This document shows, one piece after another, positions 6,906-14,705 of a DNA stretch of 35,785 nt; the stretch's first letter is position 1; every line of letters starts with the position of its first letter. Below the pieces are notes generated by a model. That model saw only the letters and a list, made by a program, of their open reading frames with translations. It searched no databases and was not told the DNA's origin. Both the position numbers and the translations under genes were made by a program. Source of the stretch: Actinomadura sp. 6K520 (GTDB lineage: Bacteria; Actinomycetota; Actinomycetes; Streptosporangiales; Streptosporangiaceae); NCBI RefSeq assembly GCF_004349245.1, contig NZ_SMLC01000069.1, positions 1-35,785 of the forward strand, in the 5' to 3' direction.

Positions 6906-7865
6906 TCAGGCCGCGGCGCGGCGGGTCCCGCGCCGCGAGGTGCGCCGCCCGCCCGACAGGGTCAGCAGCAGCCCGGCCACCACGGCCGCCAGGCCCGCCC
7001 CGGCCGCGGTCACGGGAACGACGGTCTCCAGCAACCGGATCTTGCCCGCGCCGTCGTCGGCCCTCTCCCGCAGGGCCTCCCGCGACTCCGGCGTCATCCG
7101 CAGGTTCAGGTCCGCCACCACGAGGCTCCCCGGCCCCTCCTTCGGCCGCAGCGTCGACACCACGTGCCGCCGCTGGTCGACCGTCGAGCCGGTCCTCGGG
7201 TCGATCCAGTACGTGGCGTCCAGCCGGTAGTGGCGGTCCGCCTCGACGGCGGGATCGCCGTCGGGACGCCCGAACAGGCCCGCGGGCAGCGCGGGCAGGT
7301 CGCCCGCGACCCTGGTCTCCGGGATGTGCTGGACGTAGCGGTAGGTGAGCCGCCCGTCGACGCGCTCCTCGCCCTCGAAGACGACCGGCCACGCCCGGAG
7401 GGTCGTGGTGTCGAACAGCTCCAGGTCCCGCTTGCGCGCCTCCACCGGCCAGAACAGCCCGATACCGGAGACCTTGACGTTCTCGTCCCCCTGGATCGCC
7501 GCCCCGCAGCAGTTCTTCAGCCGGCCCGTGCGGTGGTCGAAGGCGTACCGGGCGTTCTGGAGCTCGAGCCTGTAGCCGCGGTCGACGTCCTGCACGACCG
7601 TGCCGGTGTCCCATACGGCGGTGCCGTCGCCGGAGGCCTTGACGTCGCCGCGGACGGTGGCGGTCGCCACCACGGTCGCGCCGGTGCGGACCGTGACCGA
7701 CCCCGCGTCCAGGTAGGTGGCGTTCTCGGCCTGCAGCCGCGTGACCTGGTAGAGGTCCGTCGGGGCGCCGATCAGCATGGGGGCCACGTAGAAGCGCACG
7801 AGGACACCGGCGGCGACGAGAAAGGTACCGAGCCCGATGAGTGATACGCCGATGATCCTTCGCAA
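6906..7865 (-). CDS. DUF3068 / porin PorA family membrane-anchored protein
   Basis: About 319 aa. I chose the TTG at 7865 because GGGAGG lies five bases ahead and family members begin directly with RRIIG-like residues; an ATG at 7886 lacks a ribosome site. An N-terminal membrane helix (IIGVSLIGLGTFLVAAGVLV) is followed by a long extracytoplasmic domain, with NCCGA, GLFWPVEARKRDLELFD and YWIDPRTGSTVDQR segments. A C-terminal helix (about 281-304) and an Arg-rich cytoplasmic tail follow. This matches DUF3068, now often called PorA family. A true porin role is doubtful in a bacterium without evidence of a mycolate outer layer. It ends 72 bases upstream of the small protein's start and points the same way; whether they are cotranscribed is unclear. 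Confidence 0.85.
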   Translation of the reverse strand: MRRIIGVSLIGLGTFLVAAGVLVRFYVAPMLIGAPTDLYQVTRLQAENATYLDAGSVTVRTGATVVATATVRGDVKASGDGTAVWDTGTVVQDVDRGYRLELQNARYAFDHRTGRLKNCCGAAIQGDENVKVSGIGLFWPVEARKRDLELFDTTTLRAWPVVFEGEERVDGRLTYRYVQHIPETRVAGDLPALPAGLFGRPDGDPAVEADRHYRLDATYWIDPRTGSTVDQRRHVVSTLRPKEGPGSLVVADLNLRMTPESREALRERADDGAGKIRLLETVVPVTAAGAGLAAVVAGLLLTLSGGRRTSRRGTRRAAA

Positions 7866-8076
7866 TGCAGCCTCCCGGCCGGCCATCGGACTGGCCGATT
7901 TGGTGTGATTTATCGCACTGATCCTCTCGTGTCGCCCTCACGAAAGGAACGCTTCCTGCTCACGAACTGACAACCGCGGCCCCGCCATGGGCCCGCGACG
8001 GGCGTGAGGCGCAGTTAACGCGCGGGTGACCTCCGGGTTCCCCGCGGGAAATACGGACCCCCCAGCATCGGGGTTC

Positions 8077-10578
8077 ATGGGAGCCGACAGCGAAACGCAC
8101 AGGCGGCTGGTCGTGGCGGGCCACGGCCCGGCCTCGCACCGGCTGGTGGAGGCGCTGCGCGAGCGCGACACCGCGGGCACATGGACGATCACCGTCATCG
8201 GCGAGGAGAGCCGCGGGGCCTACGACCGCGTCGCGCTGACCTCGCACCTCGACGGCGCCGACCTCGCCTACCCCGCGCACGGCGGCGGGGTCACGGTCGT
8301 CACCGGGGAGCGGGTCACCGCGATCGACCGCGCCGCCCGGACCGTCACCACGTCCGCCGGGAGCGTCACCGCCTACGACGCGCTCGTGCTGGCCACCGGA
8401 TCGGCCCCGTTCGTCCCGCCGGTCGGCGGCCGCGACCTGCCGGGCGTGTTCGTCTACCGCACCGTCGACGACCTGGACGCGATCCGCGACTACGCGCGGG
8501 ACCGCGCGACGGGCGCGGTTGTGGGCGGCGGGCTGCTCGGCCTGGAGGCCGCCCGCGCGATCCAGAACCTCGGCCTGCGCAGCGGCGTCGTGGAGGCCGC
8601 GCCGTGGCTGATGCCCCGCCAGCTCGACGAGGGCGGCGGCGCGATGCTGCGCCGCCACATCGAGGGCCTCGGCATCGCCGTCCACGCAGGCGTCCCCCTG
8701 CGCGTCCTGGAGGCGGGCGAGGACGGCGCGGTCGCGCGGATCGTGCTGGCGGACGGCTCGGCCGTCGGCGCCGAGGTCGTGGTCTTCTCCGCCGGCATCC
8801 GGCCGCGCGACGAGCTCGCCCGCGCCTGCGGCCTGCCCGTCGGCGAGCGCGGCGGCATCGTCGTGGACGCGTCCTGCCGCACCGAGGACCCGGCCATCTG
8901 GGCGATCGGCGAGTGCGCCCTCGTCGGCGGGACCGTCTACGGGCTGGTCGGCCCGTGCTTCTCCATGGCCGAGGTCGTCGCGGACCGGCTGCTGTCGGAC
9001 GCGAGCACCGCCGTGTTTGAGGGCGCCGACACCTCGACCCGCCTCAAGCTCCTCGGCGTCGACGTCGCCAGCTTCGGCGACCCCTTCGCGGGCCCGGGGG
9101 AGGAGGCGCTCGGCGTCACCTACACCGACCCCGTCGCCGGCGTCTACAAGAGACTCGTCGTCAGCGACGACGCGCAGACGCTCCTCGGCGGCGTCCTCGT
9201 CGGCGACGCCGCGTCGTACGGGACCCTGCGCGCCCACGTCGGCGGCGGCCTGCCCGGCACCCCCGAGCAGATGCTCTTCGGCGGCACCGAGACCGCGGGG
9301 GAGGACCTGCCCGCCGCGACCGTCATCTGCTCCTGCAACAACGTCACCGCCGAGGGCATCCGCTGCGCGATCTCGGAGAACTCCCTTACCGACATGGCCG
9401 ACGTCAAGGACCGCACCAGGGCCGGGACCAGCTGCGGAAGCTGCGTCCCGCTGGTCAAGCGGCTCCTGGACGCCGAGCTGACGGCCGCCGGCATCGAGGT
9501 CGGCACGGCCCTCTGCGAGCACTTCGACCACAGCCGCGCCGAGCTGTTCGACATCGTCCGCGCCGGGCGGATCACCAGCTTCACCCAGCTCGTCCAGGAG
9601 CACGGGAGGGGCCGCGGCTGCGACATCTGCAGGCCCGCCGTCGCGTCCATCCTGGCGAGCCTCGGCACCGGCCACATCCTGGAGGGCGAGCAGGCGGCGC
9701 TGCAGGACACCAACGACCACTTCCTCGCCAACCTGCAGAAGAACGGCACGTACTCGGTGGTGCCGCGCGTCCCCGGCGGCGAGATCACCCCGGAGAAGCT
9801 CATCGTGATCGGGGAGGTCGCCCGCGACTTCGGCCTCTACACCAAGATCACCGGCGGGCAGCGGATCGACATGTTCGGCGCCCGGGTCGAGCAGCTCCCC
9901 GACATCTGGCGGCGGCTCGTCGACGCCGGGTTCGAGTCCGGGCACGCCTACGGCAAGGCGCTGCGGACGGTCAAGTCCTGTGTCGGGTCGACCTGGTGCC
10001 GCTACGGCGTGCAGGACTCGGCCGCCATGGCGATCCGCCTCGAACTGCGCTACCGGGGCCTGCGCGCCCCGCACAAGCTGAAGTCGGCCGTGTCCGGCTG
10101 CGCCCGCGAGTGCGCCGAGGCGCAGAGCAAGGACTTCGGCGTCATCGCCACCGAGAACGGCTGGAACCTCTACCTCGGCGGCAACGGCGGCATGCGGCCC
10201 CGGCACGCCGACCTGTTCGCCACCGACCTCACCGACGACCAGCTGATCACCTACATCGACCGGTTCCTGATGTTCTACATCCGGACCGCCGACCGGCTGC
10301 AGCGCACCGCGACGTGGCTGGAGTCCCTCGACGGCGGCCTGGACTACCTCCGCGAGGTCATCGTGGACGACCGGCTCGGCATCTGCGCCGAGCTCGACGC
10401 CGCCATGGCACGCCACGTCGCGGGCTACTCCGACGAATGGCGCGACACCCTGGACGACCCCGGCCGGCTCAGCCGGTTCGTCTCGTTCGTCAACGCCCCG
10501 CGCACCCCCGACCCCAGCATCGCGTTCGAGGTCGAGCGCGACCAGATCAAGCCGATCCCGCCGGCGGTGCCCCGGTGA
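8077..10578 (+). CDS. nirB: Assimilatory nitrite reductase [NAD(P)H] large subunit
   Basis: An 833-aa multidomain enzyme reducing nitrite to ammonium in the cytoplasm. In order: FAD/NAD-binding oxidoreductase (1-300) with AVVGGGLLGLEAAR (147-160) and AIGEC (276-280); a BFD-type [2Fe-2S] domain with CSCNN (418-422) and CGSC (453-456); and a nitrite/sulfite reductase module carrying the siroheme-[4Fe4S] ligands Cys635-x5-Cys641 and Cys675-x3-Cys679. All cofactor ligands are intact. The ATG at 8077 matches the start of the flavin domain. The stop overlaps the GTG of the next gene. The small Rieske subunit NirD, the usual partner, is not found in the window. Confidence 0.95.
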   Translation: MGADSETHRRLVVAGHGPASHRLVEALRERDTAGTWTITVIGEESRGAYDRVALTSHLDGADLAYPAHGGGVTVVTGERVTAIDRAARTVTTSAGSVTAYDALVLATGSAPFVPPVGGRDLPGVFVYRTVDDLDAIRDYARDRATGAVVGGGLLGLEAARAIQNLGLRSGVVEAAPWLMPRQLDEGGGAMLRRHIEGLGIAVHAGVPLRVLEAGEDGAVARIVLADGSAVGAEVVVFSAGIRPRDELARACGLPVGERGGIVVDASCRTEDPAIWAIGECALVGGTVYGLVGPCFSMAEVVADRLLSDASTAVFEGADTSTRLKLLGVDVASFGDPFAGPGEEALGVTYTDPVAGVYKRLVVSDDAQTLLGGVLVGDAASYGTLRAHVGGGLPGTPEQMLFGGTETAGEDLPAATVICSCNNVTAEGIRCAISENSLTDMADVKDRTRAGTSCGSCVPLVKRLLDAELTAAGIEVGTALCEHFDHSRAELFDIVRAGRITSFTQLVQEHGRGRGCDICRPAVASILASLGTGHILEGEQAALQDTNDHFLANLQKNGTYSVVPRVPGGEITPEKLIVIGEVARDFGLYTKITGGQRIDMFGARVEQLPDIWRRLVDAGFESGHAYGKALRTVKSCVGSTWCRYGVQDSAAMAIRLELRYRGLRAPHKLKSAVSGCARECAEAQSKDFGVIATENGWNLYLGGNGGMRPRHADLFATDLTDDQLITYIDRFLMFYIRTADRLQRTATWLESLDGGLDYLREVIVDDRLGICAELDAAMARHVAGYSDEWRDTLDDPGRLSRFVSFVNAPRTPDPSIAFEVERDQIKPIPPAVPR

Positions 10579-12077
10579 GCGCCACCGGCGGCGCCGCGGC
10601 GGGCGCGGGCATCGTCGTGGTCGGCAACGGCATGGCCGGGTCGCGTTTCGTGACCGAGCTGCGGGACCGCGACCGCCGCGTGCCCGTGACGGTGTTCGGC
10701 GCCGAACCGCAGCGCCCCTACAACCGGGTACTGCTGTCGGACGTCCTCGCCGGGGCGGCGCGGCCCGACCACATCAGCCTGGTCGACAACGCCTGGTACG
10801 CCTCCTGCGGCGTGGACGCCCGCCTCGGCGTCGAGGTCACCCGCATCGACCGCGCCGCGAAGGCGGTGCACGCCTCCGACGGGACCGTCACCCCGTACGA
10901 GACCCTCGTCCTCGCCACCGGCAGCACCGCGTTCATCCCCCCGTTCCCCGGCCTGGAGGACGGGCTGCCCATGGGCGCCCTCGCGTTCCGGACCCTGGAC
11001 GACTGCCGCCGCATCTCCGAGCTGGCCGAAACCGCCGTCCGCGCGGTCGTCGTCGGCGGCGGGCTCCTCGGCATCGAGGCGGCCCGCGGCCTCGCGGGCC
11101 GCGGGCTGGACGTCACCGTCCTGCACCTGGCCGGCCACCTCATGGAACGCCAGCTCGACCCCGCCGCCGGCCGGGTCCTGGCCCGGACGCTGGCGGGCCA
11201 CGGGATCGCCACCCGCCTGCGCGCCGACGTCACCGCCCTGAACACCGCCGGCGGCGCGGTGACCGGCGTCGAGCTCGCCCTGCCCGGCGGCGGGACGGAG
11301 ACCATCGCCGCCGACCTCGTCATCCTGTCGTGCGGCGTGCGGCCCGAGGTCACCCTCGCCCGCGCCGCGGCCCTCGCCGTCGGCCGCGCCGTGCTCGTCG
11401 ACGACGAGCTGCGCTCGGTCACCGACCCCGCCGTCCGCGCCATCGGGGAGTGCTCCGAGCACCGCGACGAGGTGTACGGCCTCGTGGCGCCCGCGTGGGA
11501 GCAGGCGGGGGTGCTCGCCGGGCTGCTGGCCGGCACCGACCCCGCCGCCCGGTTCACCGGCGCCCGGCAGATCACCCGCCTCAAGGCCGCCGGGATCGAG
11601 CTGGCCTCGATGGGCGAGACGCACCACGGCGACGACGACGACGGCGTGGAGGTCGTCCGGTTCACCGACGCGGCGCGCGGCACCTACAAGAAGGCGGTCA
11701 TCCGGGACGGGCGGCTCATCGGCGCGATCCTGCTCGGGGAGACCGCCACGGCGGGCACGCTCACCCAGCTCTACGACCGCGCCGACCCGCTGCCCGCCGA
11801 GCGCCTCGGCCTGCTGTTCCCCGGTATCGGCGGCGCCGTCGAGACCGCGTCCCCGGTCCTCATGCCGGACGCCGCGACCGTCTGCCACTGCAACAACGTG
11901 ACCAAGGGGCAGGTCCGCGCCTGCTGGCAGGCCGGCGCCCGGACCGCCGGCGACGTCGCCCGCGAGACCAGGGCGGGCACCGGCTGCGGGAGCTGCCGCG
12001 GAGCCCTGGAGGGCATCGTCTCCTGGCTGGACGGGCAGGAGACGGCGGACGGCCCGGAGTCCGCCGACGTGGCCTGA
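10575..12077 (+). CDS. NirB-like FAD/NAD oxidoreductase with C-terminal [2Fe-2S] (BFD) domain
   Basis: A 500-aa protein resembling only the first half of NirB. It has an N-terminal FAD motif (IVVVGNGMAGSRF), a central NAD motif VVVGGGLLGIEAARG, RAIGECSEH near the second flavin contact, and a C-terminal BFD [2Fe-2S] domain with CHCNN (437-441) and CGSC (471-474). The siroheme module is absent. This architecture is that of electron-transfer subunits such as Bacillus NasB, which feed NAD(P)H electrons to an assimilatory nitrate reductase. The GTG start overlaps the nirB stop (GTGA), so the two proteins are coupled. It may serve a nitrate reductase encoded elsewhere, or stand in for part of the nitrite reductase chain; both are inference. 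Confidence 0.88.
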   Translation: MSATGGAAAGAGIVVVGNGMAGSRFVTELRDRDRRVPVTVFGAEPQRPYNRVLLSDVLAGAARPDHISLVDNAWYASCGVDARLGVEVTRIDRAAKAVHASDGTVTPYETLVLATGSTAFIPPFPGLEDGLPMGALAFRTLDDCRRISELAETAVRAVVVGGGLLGIEAARGLAGRGLDVTVLHLAGHLMERQLDPAAGRVLARTLAGHGIATRLRADVTALNTAGGAVTGVELALPGGGTETIAADLVILSCGVRPEVTLARAAALAVGRAVLVDDELRSVTDPAVRAIGECSEHRDEVYGLVAPAWEQAGVLAGLLAGTDPAARFTGARQITRLKAAGIELASMGETHHGDDDDGVEVVRFTDAARGTYKKAVIRDGRLIGAILLGETATAGTLTQLYDRADPLPAERLGLLFPGIGGAVETASPVLMPDAATVCHCNNVTKGQVRACWQAGARTAGDVARETRAGTGCGSCRGALEGIVSWLDGQETADGPESADVA

Positions 12078-12165
12078 CGCGCGGCGGGTAGGCTCCGCCG
12101 CATGGCCGCCTCCGATAAGGACCTACCGGGGGCCGACCGCCCGGCCCGCAGGAAAGGACGGCTCC

Positions 12166-12459
12166 ATGACCGACCCCGGCCCCTTCGGCGAGGACGTCGT
12201 GCGCCAGATCATGCGCCACATGAACGACGACCACGCGGCCGACTGCCTGACGATCTGCCGGGCGCTGGCCGGCCGGCCCGGCGCCACCGCGGCCCGGATG
12301 ACCGGCATGGACGCCGACGGCATCGACTTCGCCGTCACCGACGGCGGCGCCGAGCATCCGGTGCGGATCCCGTTCGGCGAGCGCCTCACCGAGCGGCCCC
12401 AGGTCCGGCGCGAGGTCGTCCGGATGACCGAGGAGGCCCGTGCCGCGCTCAGCGCGTGA
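12166..12459 (+). CDS. DUF2470 domain protein (HugZ C-terminal-like, heme/iron context)
   Basis: A 97-aa protein that is almost entirely one DUF2470 domain: IMRHMNDDHAADCL at the start, MTGMDADGIDF in the middle and RIPFGERL near the end. In HugZ-type heme-degrading proteins this fold forms the C-terminal part behind a flavin-reductase-like barrel, but here it stands alone. The ATG has AAAGGA at 12153-12158. It lies 121 bp upstream of the heme oxygenase gene in the same direction, separated from it by a long hairpin and an iron box, so the two may be transcribed separately. A role in heme or iron handling is inferred from family and neighbour only. Confidence 0.85.
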   Translation: MTDPGPFGEDVVRQIMRHMNDDHAADCLTICRALAGRPGATAARMTGMDADGIDFAVTDGGAEHPVRIPFGERLTERPQVRREVVRMTEEARAALSA

Positions 12460-12466
12460 CTGGACC

Positions 12467-12510
12467 TTCCCGACGCCGCGTCGGTAAAGTAGCCGACGTA
12501 ACGTCGGGAA
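12467..12510 (+). terminator. Long imperfect hairpin after the DUF2470 gene
   Basis: TTCCCGACG (12467-12475) pairs with CGTCGGGAA (12502-12510), and inside it CGTCGG (12479-12484) pairs with CCGACG (12493-12498). This gives a 15-bp stem with a small internal loop and an 8-nt loop. It begins eight bases after the stop codon. There is no U-tract, as is common in actinomycetes. It could also be a regulator site, since it lies just before the iron box. Confidence 0.6.
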
Positions 12511-12537
12511 ATTCGCCGCGACACCTTCCCGGAGAAG

Positions 12538-12556
12538 TTAGGTAAGGCTAGCCTAA
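12538..12556 (+). promoter_or_regulatory. IdeR/DtxR iron box upstream of heme oxygenase
   Basis: TTAGGTAAGGCTAGCCTAA matches the 19-bp IdeR/DtxR consensus TTAGGTTAGGCTAACCTAA at 17 of 19 positions and keeps most of the dyad. It ends 23 bp before the heme oxygenase ATG, where it would overlap the promoter or transcription start. Known biology: iron-loaded IdeR/DtxR represses such genes, so heme oxygenase should rise under iron limitation. Confidence 0.9.
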
Positions 12557-12579
12557 TCTCTGGGTGAAGGAGGGACCGG

Positions 12580-13242
12580 ATGGACGATGCTCGAACAGGG
12601 GAGGCGTTCTCGGCGCGGCTGAGGGCCGCGACCTGGAGCGACCACGGCGACAACGAGACCTCCGCCTACATGAGCGCGCTGGTCGAGGGCCGCCTCGGCC
12701 GCGACGAGTACGCGGTCCTGGTGGCGCAGCTCCACCCGGTGTACGAACTGCTGGAGGCGGCCGCCGACCGGCTGGCGGCGGACCCCGCCGCCGGCCCGTT
12801 CGACCTGCCCGGGCTGCGCCGCCTGGAGGCGCTGGAGGCGGACCTGGCGTTCTTCTACGGCCCCCGCTGGCGCACCCGGATCGAGCCCAACGCGGCCACC
12901 GCGCGCTACTGCGAACGGCTCCGCGAGGTGTGCTTCAGCTGGCCGGGCGGCTTCGTCGCCCACCATTACACCCGTTACATGGGCGACCTGTCCGGCGGGC
13001 AGTACATCGGCCTGCAGGTCCGCAAGACGCTCGACCTGTCCGCGGGCGACGACGGCGTCCGCTTCTACCGCTTCCCGGGCAAGCCCAAGGCGTACAAGGA
13101 CCGCTACCGCGACCTCCTGGACGCCGCCCCCTGGGACGCCGCCGAGCAGGAGCGCGTCATCGGCGAGGTCAGGACCGCCTACCGCCTCAACGCCGCCCTC
13201 ACCGAGGAGCTCGGCGAGGGCTTGCGGCCCAACGCAGCCTGA
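12580..13242 (+). CDS. hmuO: Biliverdin-producing heme oxygenase (HmuO-like)
   Basis: A 220-aa all-helical enzyme that opens heme with O2 and electrons to give biliverdin, CO and free iron. The proximal heme ligand is probably His22 in ATWSDHGDNE, which aligns with the HmuO/HO-1 pattern. The distal-helix signature RYMGDLSGGQ (132-141) is intact. Length is normal for bacterial HO. The ATG has a strong AAGGAGG (12567-12573) six bases ahead. The IdeR/DtxR box just upstream indicates iron-repressed expression, so the enzyme likely recovers iron from scavenged heme. No heme ABC importer is in the window. The redox partner is unknown. Confidence 0.95.
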   Translation: MDDARTGEAFSARLRAATWSDHGDNETSAYMSALVEGRLGRDEYAVLVAQLHPVYELLEAAADRLAADPAAGPFDLPGLRRLEALEADLAFFYGPRWRTRIEPNAATARYCERLREVCFSWPGGFVAHHYTRYMGDLSGGQYIGLQVRKTLDLSAGDDGVRFYRFPGKPKAYKDRYRDLLDAAPWDAAEQERVIGEVRTAYRLNAALTEELGEGLRPNAA

Positions 13243-13375
13243 CCTCGGAACGGACACCGCGTTTCACGCTTTTCCGGCTGACCGAAAACTGGTCGCGGTT
13301 TGCCGGGGCTTGACCTGGACATCCGGTAGGCAACCGAGGGGCGGGAAGACGTCCCCGACCGACCGGAGGTCCACA

Positions 13376-13570
13376 ATGCTCGCGATCGTCGCCGCGATCG
13401 TCTTCGCGCTCGCCCTGCTGTTCGACCTGGCCGACATCACGTCGGACGCCATCAACAACGGGACGCTGACCGTGCTCGGCCTGCTGCTGCTCGCGCTGCA
13501 CCTCGGCGGGGTGGGGGCCGGCACCGACTGGCGCTCGCGCGGCCGCGGCCGCACCCGCGCCCGCCGCTGA
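13376..13570 (+). CDS. Small two-helix membrane protein, unknown function
   Basis: A 64-aa protein. GGAGG (13365-13369) lies six bases before the ATG. It has two hydrophobic segments (LAIVAAIVFALALLFDLA and TLTVLGLLLLALHLGG) joined by a short polar turn, and an Arg-rich tail (RSRGRGRTRARR) that should be cytoplasmic by the positive-inside rule. Similar tiny membrane proteins are common and uncharacterised in actinomycetes. It stands alone, bounded by a strong terminator at 13609-13651. I do not recognise a specific family. The good ribosome site and coding bias make it likely to be real. Confidence 0.7.
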   Translation: MLAIVAAIVFALALLFDLADITSDAINNGTLTVLGLLLLALHLGGVGAGTDWRSRGRGRTRARR

Positions 13571-13608
13571 CCCGCACTGCCGCCGTACCGCGACGCCGGA
13601 CCAGTCCC

Positions 13609-13651
13609 GCCGCCGGGCCGCGCGACCATCCAGGCCGCGCGGCCCGGCGGC
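13609..13651. terminator. Bidirectional hairpin terminator, 16-bp perfect stem
   Basis: The arms 13609-13624 and 13636-13651 (starting GCCGCCGGGCC) pair perfectly around an 11-nt loop and are followed by CTTTCGG on the plus strand. It lies between the ends of the convergent small-protein gene and the crp-like gene, so it can serve both. Confidence 0.88.
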
Positions 13652-13675
13652 CTTTCGGCTCGCGGCCCCCAAAAA

Positions 13676-13699
13676 ATCTACAATGTAAAGGCGCCGGGC
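13676..13699. repeat. 24-bp dispersed repeat, copy 1 (3' of the crp-like gene)
   Basis: This 24-bp sequence, which begins ATCTACAATGTAAAGG and ends GCGCCGGGC, recurs without mismatch at 29433-29456. It contains the short palindrome TACA-A-TGTA (13679-13687). On the minus strand it begins five bases after the stop codon of the crp-like gene. The flanks of the two copies differ, so this is not part of a longer duplication. Confidence 0.9.
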
Positions 13700-13704
13700 G
13701 GTGG

Positions 13705-14433
13705 CTACCCGGAATCCCGGGCGAACGCCCGCAGGCCCGGCGGATCCACCACGATGATCTTCCGCCAGCCGGTGCGGACGAGCCCCTCCCCGCGGAGTGT
13801 CGCGAGGGCCCGCGCGACGGTCTCCCGCGAGGCGTCCATCCAGCTCCCGAGCTCCTCCTGGGACAGCGGCGGGCCCAGCACGACTCCGCCGGAGGCGTCC
13901 GGCGGGCAGTGCCGCGCCGACCGGTCCGCCAGGTCGGACAGCAGGATCGCCAGCCGCCGCGCGCCCTGCGCGGACACGTGCGCCTGCAGCCGGCGGCCCG
14001 CGTCGTCGAGGCGGCGCACGAACGTGCCGCTGACCAGCCGCCACACGCGGGGATGGGCGTCCAGGAAACCGGTGAACCGGGAGGCGGGCACGACCAGCGC
14101 CCGGACCGGGCCGAGCGCCGCCACCGTCGCCGACCGCTCCCGGCCGCCGAGGACCGCGCTCTCGCAGACCAGGTCGCCCGGCCCGCGGACGGCGAGCACC
14201 ACCTCGCGGCCGTCCGGGCCGGACGAGGTCACCTTGGCCCAGCCGGACTCGATGACGATGAGGTGGTCGGAATCGTCGCCCTGGTAGCACAGCGGCATCC
14301 TCGGCTGGTACCCGCGGGGCCGCGCGACCCGCCGGAGCGCTGCCCGCTCCACGTCGTCCAGCGCGTCCCAGAACGCGTCGGACGGGCCGGCGGCGAGCCC
14401 GCCGCCCGCCGCGGTCCCGGGATGCCCGCTCAC
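13705..14433 (-). CDS. Crp/Fnr family transcriptional regulator
   Basis: About 242 aa from the GTG at 14433. It has a cyclic-nucleotide-binding beta-barrel (about 40-125) with GDLVCESAVLGGRERSATV (86-104); the R-S-A-T of the phosphate-binding cassette is kept, so cAMP or cGMP binding is plausible. A dimerisation helix (about 128-165) and a Crp-type winged helix (about 187-235) with LSQEELGSWMDASRETVARAL follow. There is no N-terminal Cys cluster, so it is not an oxygen sensor of the FNR kind. A possible start further upstream (another GTG in frame) exists. The GTG overlaps the stop of a 61-codon reading frame in the leader. Targets are unknown. Confidence 0.88.
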   Translation of the reverse strand: MSGHPGTAAGGGLAAGPSDAFWDALDDVERAALRRVARPRGYQPRMPLCYQGDDSDHLIVIESGWAKVTSSGPDGREVVLAVRGPGDLVCESAVLGGRERSATVAALGPVRALVVPASRFTGFLDAHPRVWRLVSGTFVRRLDDAGRRLQAHVSAQGARRLAILLSDLADRSARHCPPDASGGVVLGPPLSQEELGSWMDASRETVARALATLRGEGLVRTGWRKIIVVDPPGLRAFARDSG

Positions 14434-14615
14434 CGCCGCGCGTCCCCGGCCGCGGGCGTGCGGCGAACCGGTACCCACGGCAGTTGGGAGGAGTGGGGCG
14501 GTGAGGCCCAGTGCCGCGGGTACCGGTCGTTCATGCGGCCCGTTCCGTCCGTGACCCCGCCCGGACGGCGGCCGCTCGAGTGCGCATCGTGCATGAGCCC
14601 ATGAGAACCCCTCAC
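14430..14615 (-). CDS. Possible leader peptide coupled to the crp-like gene
   Basis: A 61-codon frame (GTG start at 14615; internal ATGs give 54 or 34 codons). Its TGA overlaps the GTG of the crp-like gene as GTGA, the usual sign of translational coupling. Third positions are mostly G or C. The peptide is rich in His, Pro and Arg and has no domain. No strong ribosome site is seen. In such GC-rich DNA open frames of this length arise by chance, so this is a weak call. Confidence 0.22.
   Translation of the reverse strand: MRGSHGLMHDAHSSGRRPGGVTDGTGRMNDRYPRHWASPPHSSQLPWVPVRRTPAAGDARR
14467..14527 (-). promoter_or_regulatory. Imperfect 16-bp inverted repeat in the crp leader
   Basis: ACCGGTACCCACGGCA (14467-14482) pairs with TGCCGCGGGTACCGGT (14512-14527) with one mismatch around a 29-nt loop. 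It lies 34-94 bases upstream of the GTG on the crp coding strand and could form an RNA hairpin in the leader. The rest of this 272-base gap holds the palindrome GTCATCTGAC (14654-14663), a possible regulator site, and the short reading frame 14430-14615. No known riboswitch was recognised. Confidence 0.55.
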
Positions 14616-14705
14616 CGATGAGGATGCTGCACGCCGGAGAACGCGCTGTCTGCGTCATCTGACACTTTTGGCGAAAATTGCAGAGCCGGGCGGGCCGCCC
14701 GGCGG

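Noticed and set aside
7960..10416. 818-codon minus-strand frame opposite nirB
   Set aside because: It mirrors nirB codon structure; the plus-strand frame has all NirB motifs, and this one has none.
13676..13699. Plus-strand promoter with TACAAT as -10
   Set aside because: TACAAT fits a -10, but no -35 is found 16-18 bases ahead and no plus-strand gene follows.
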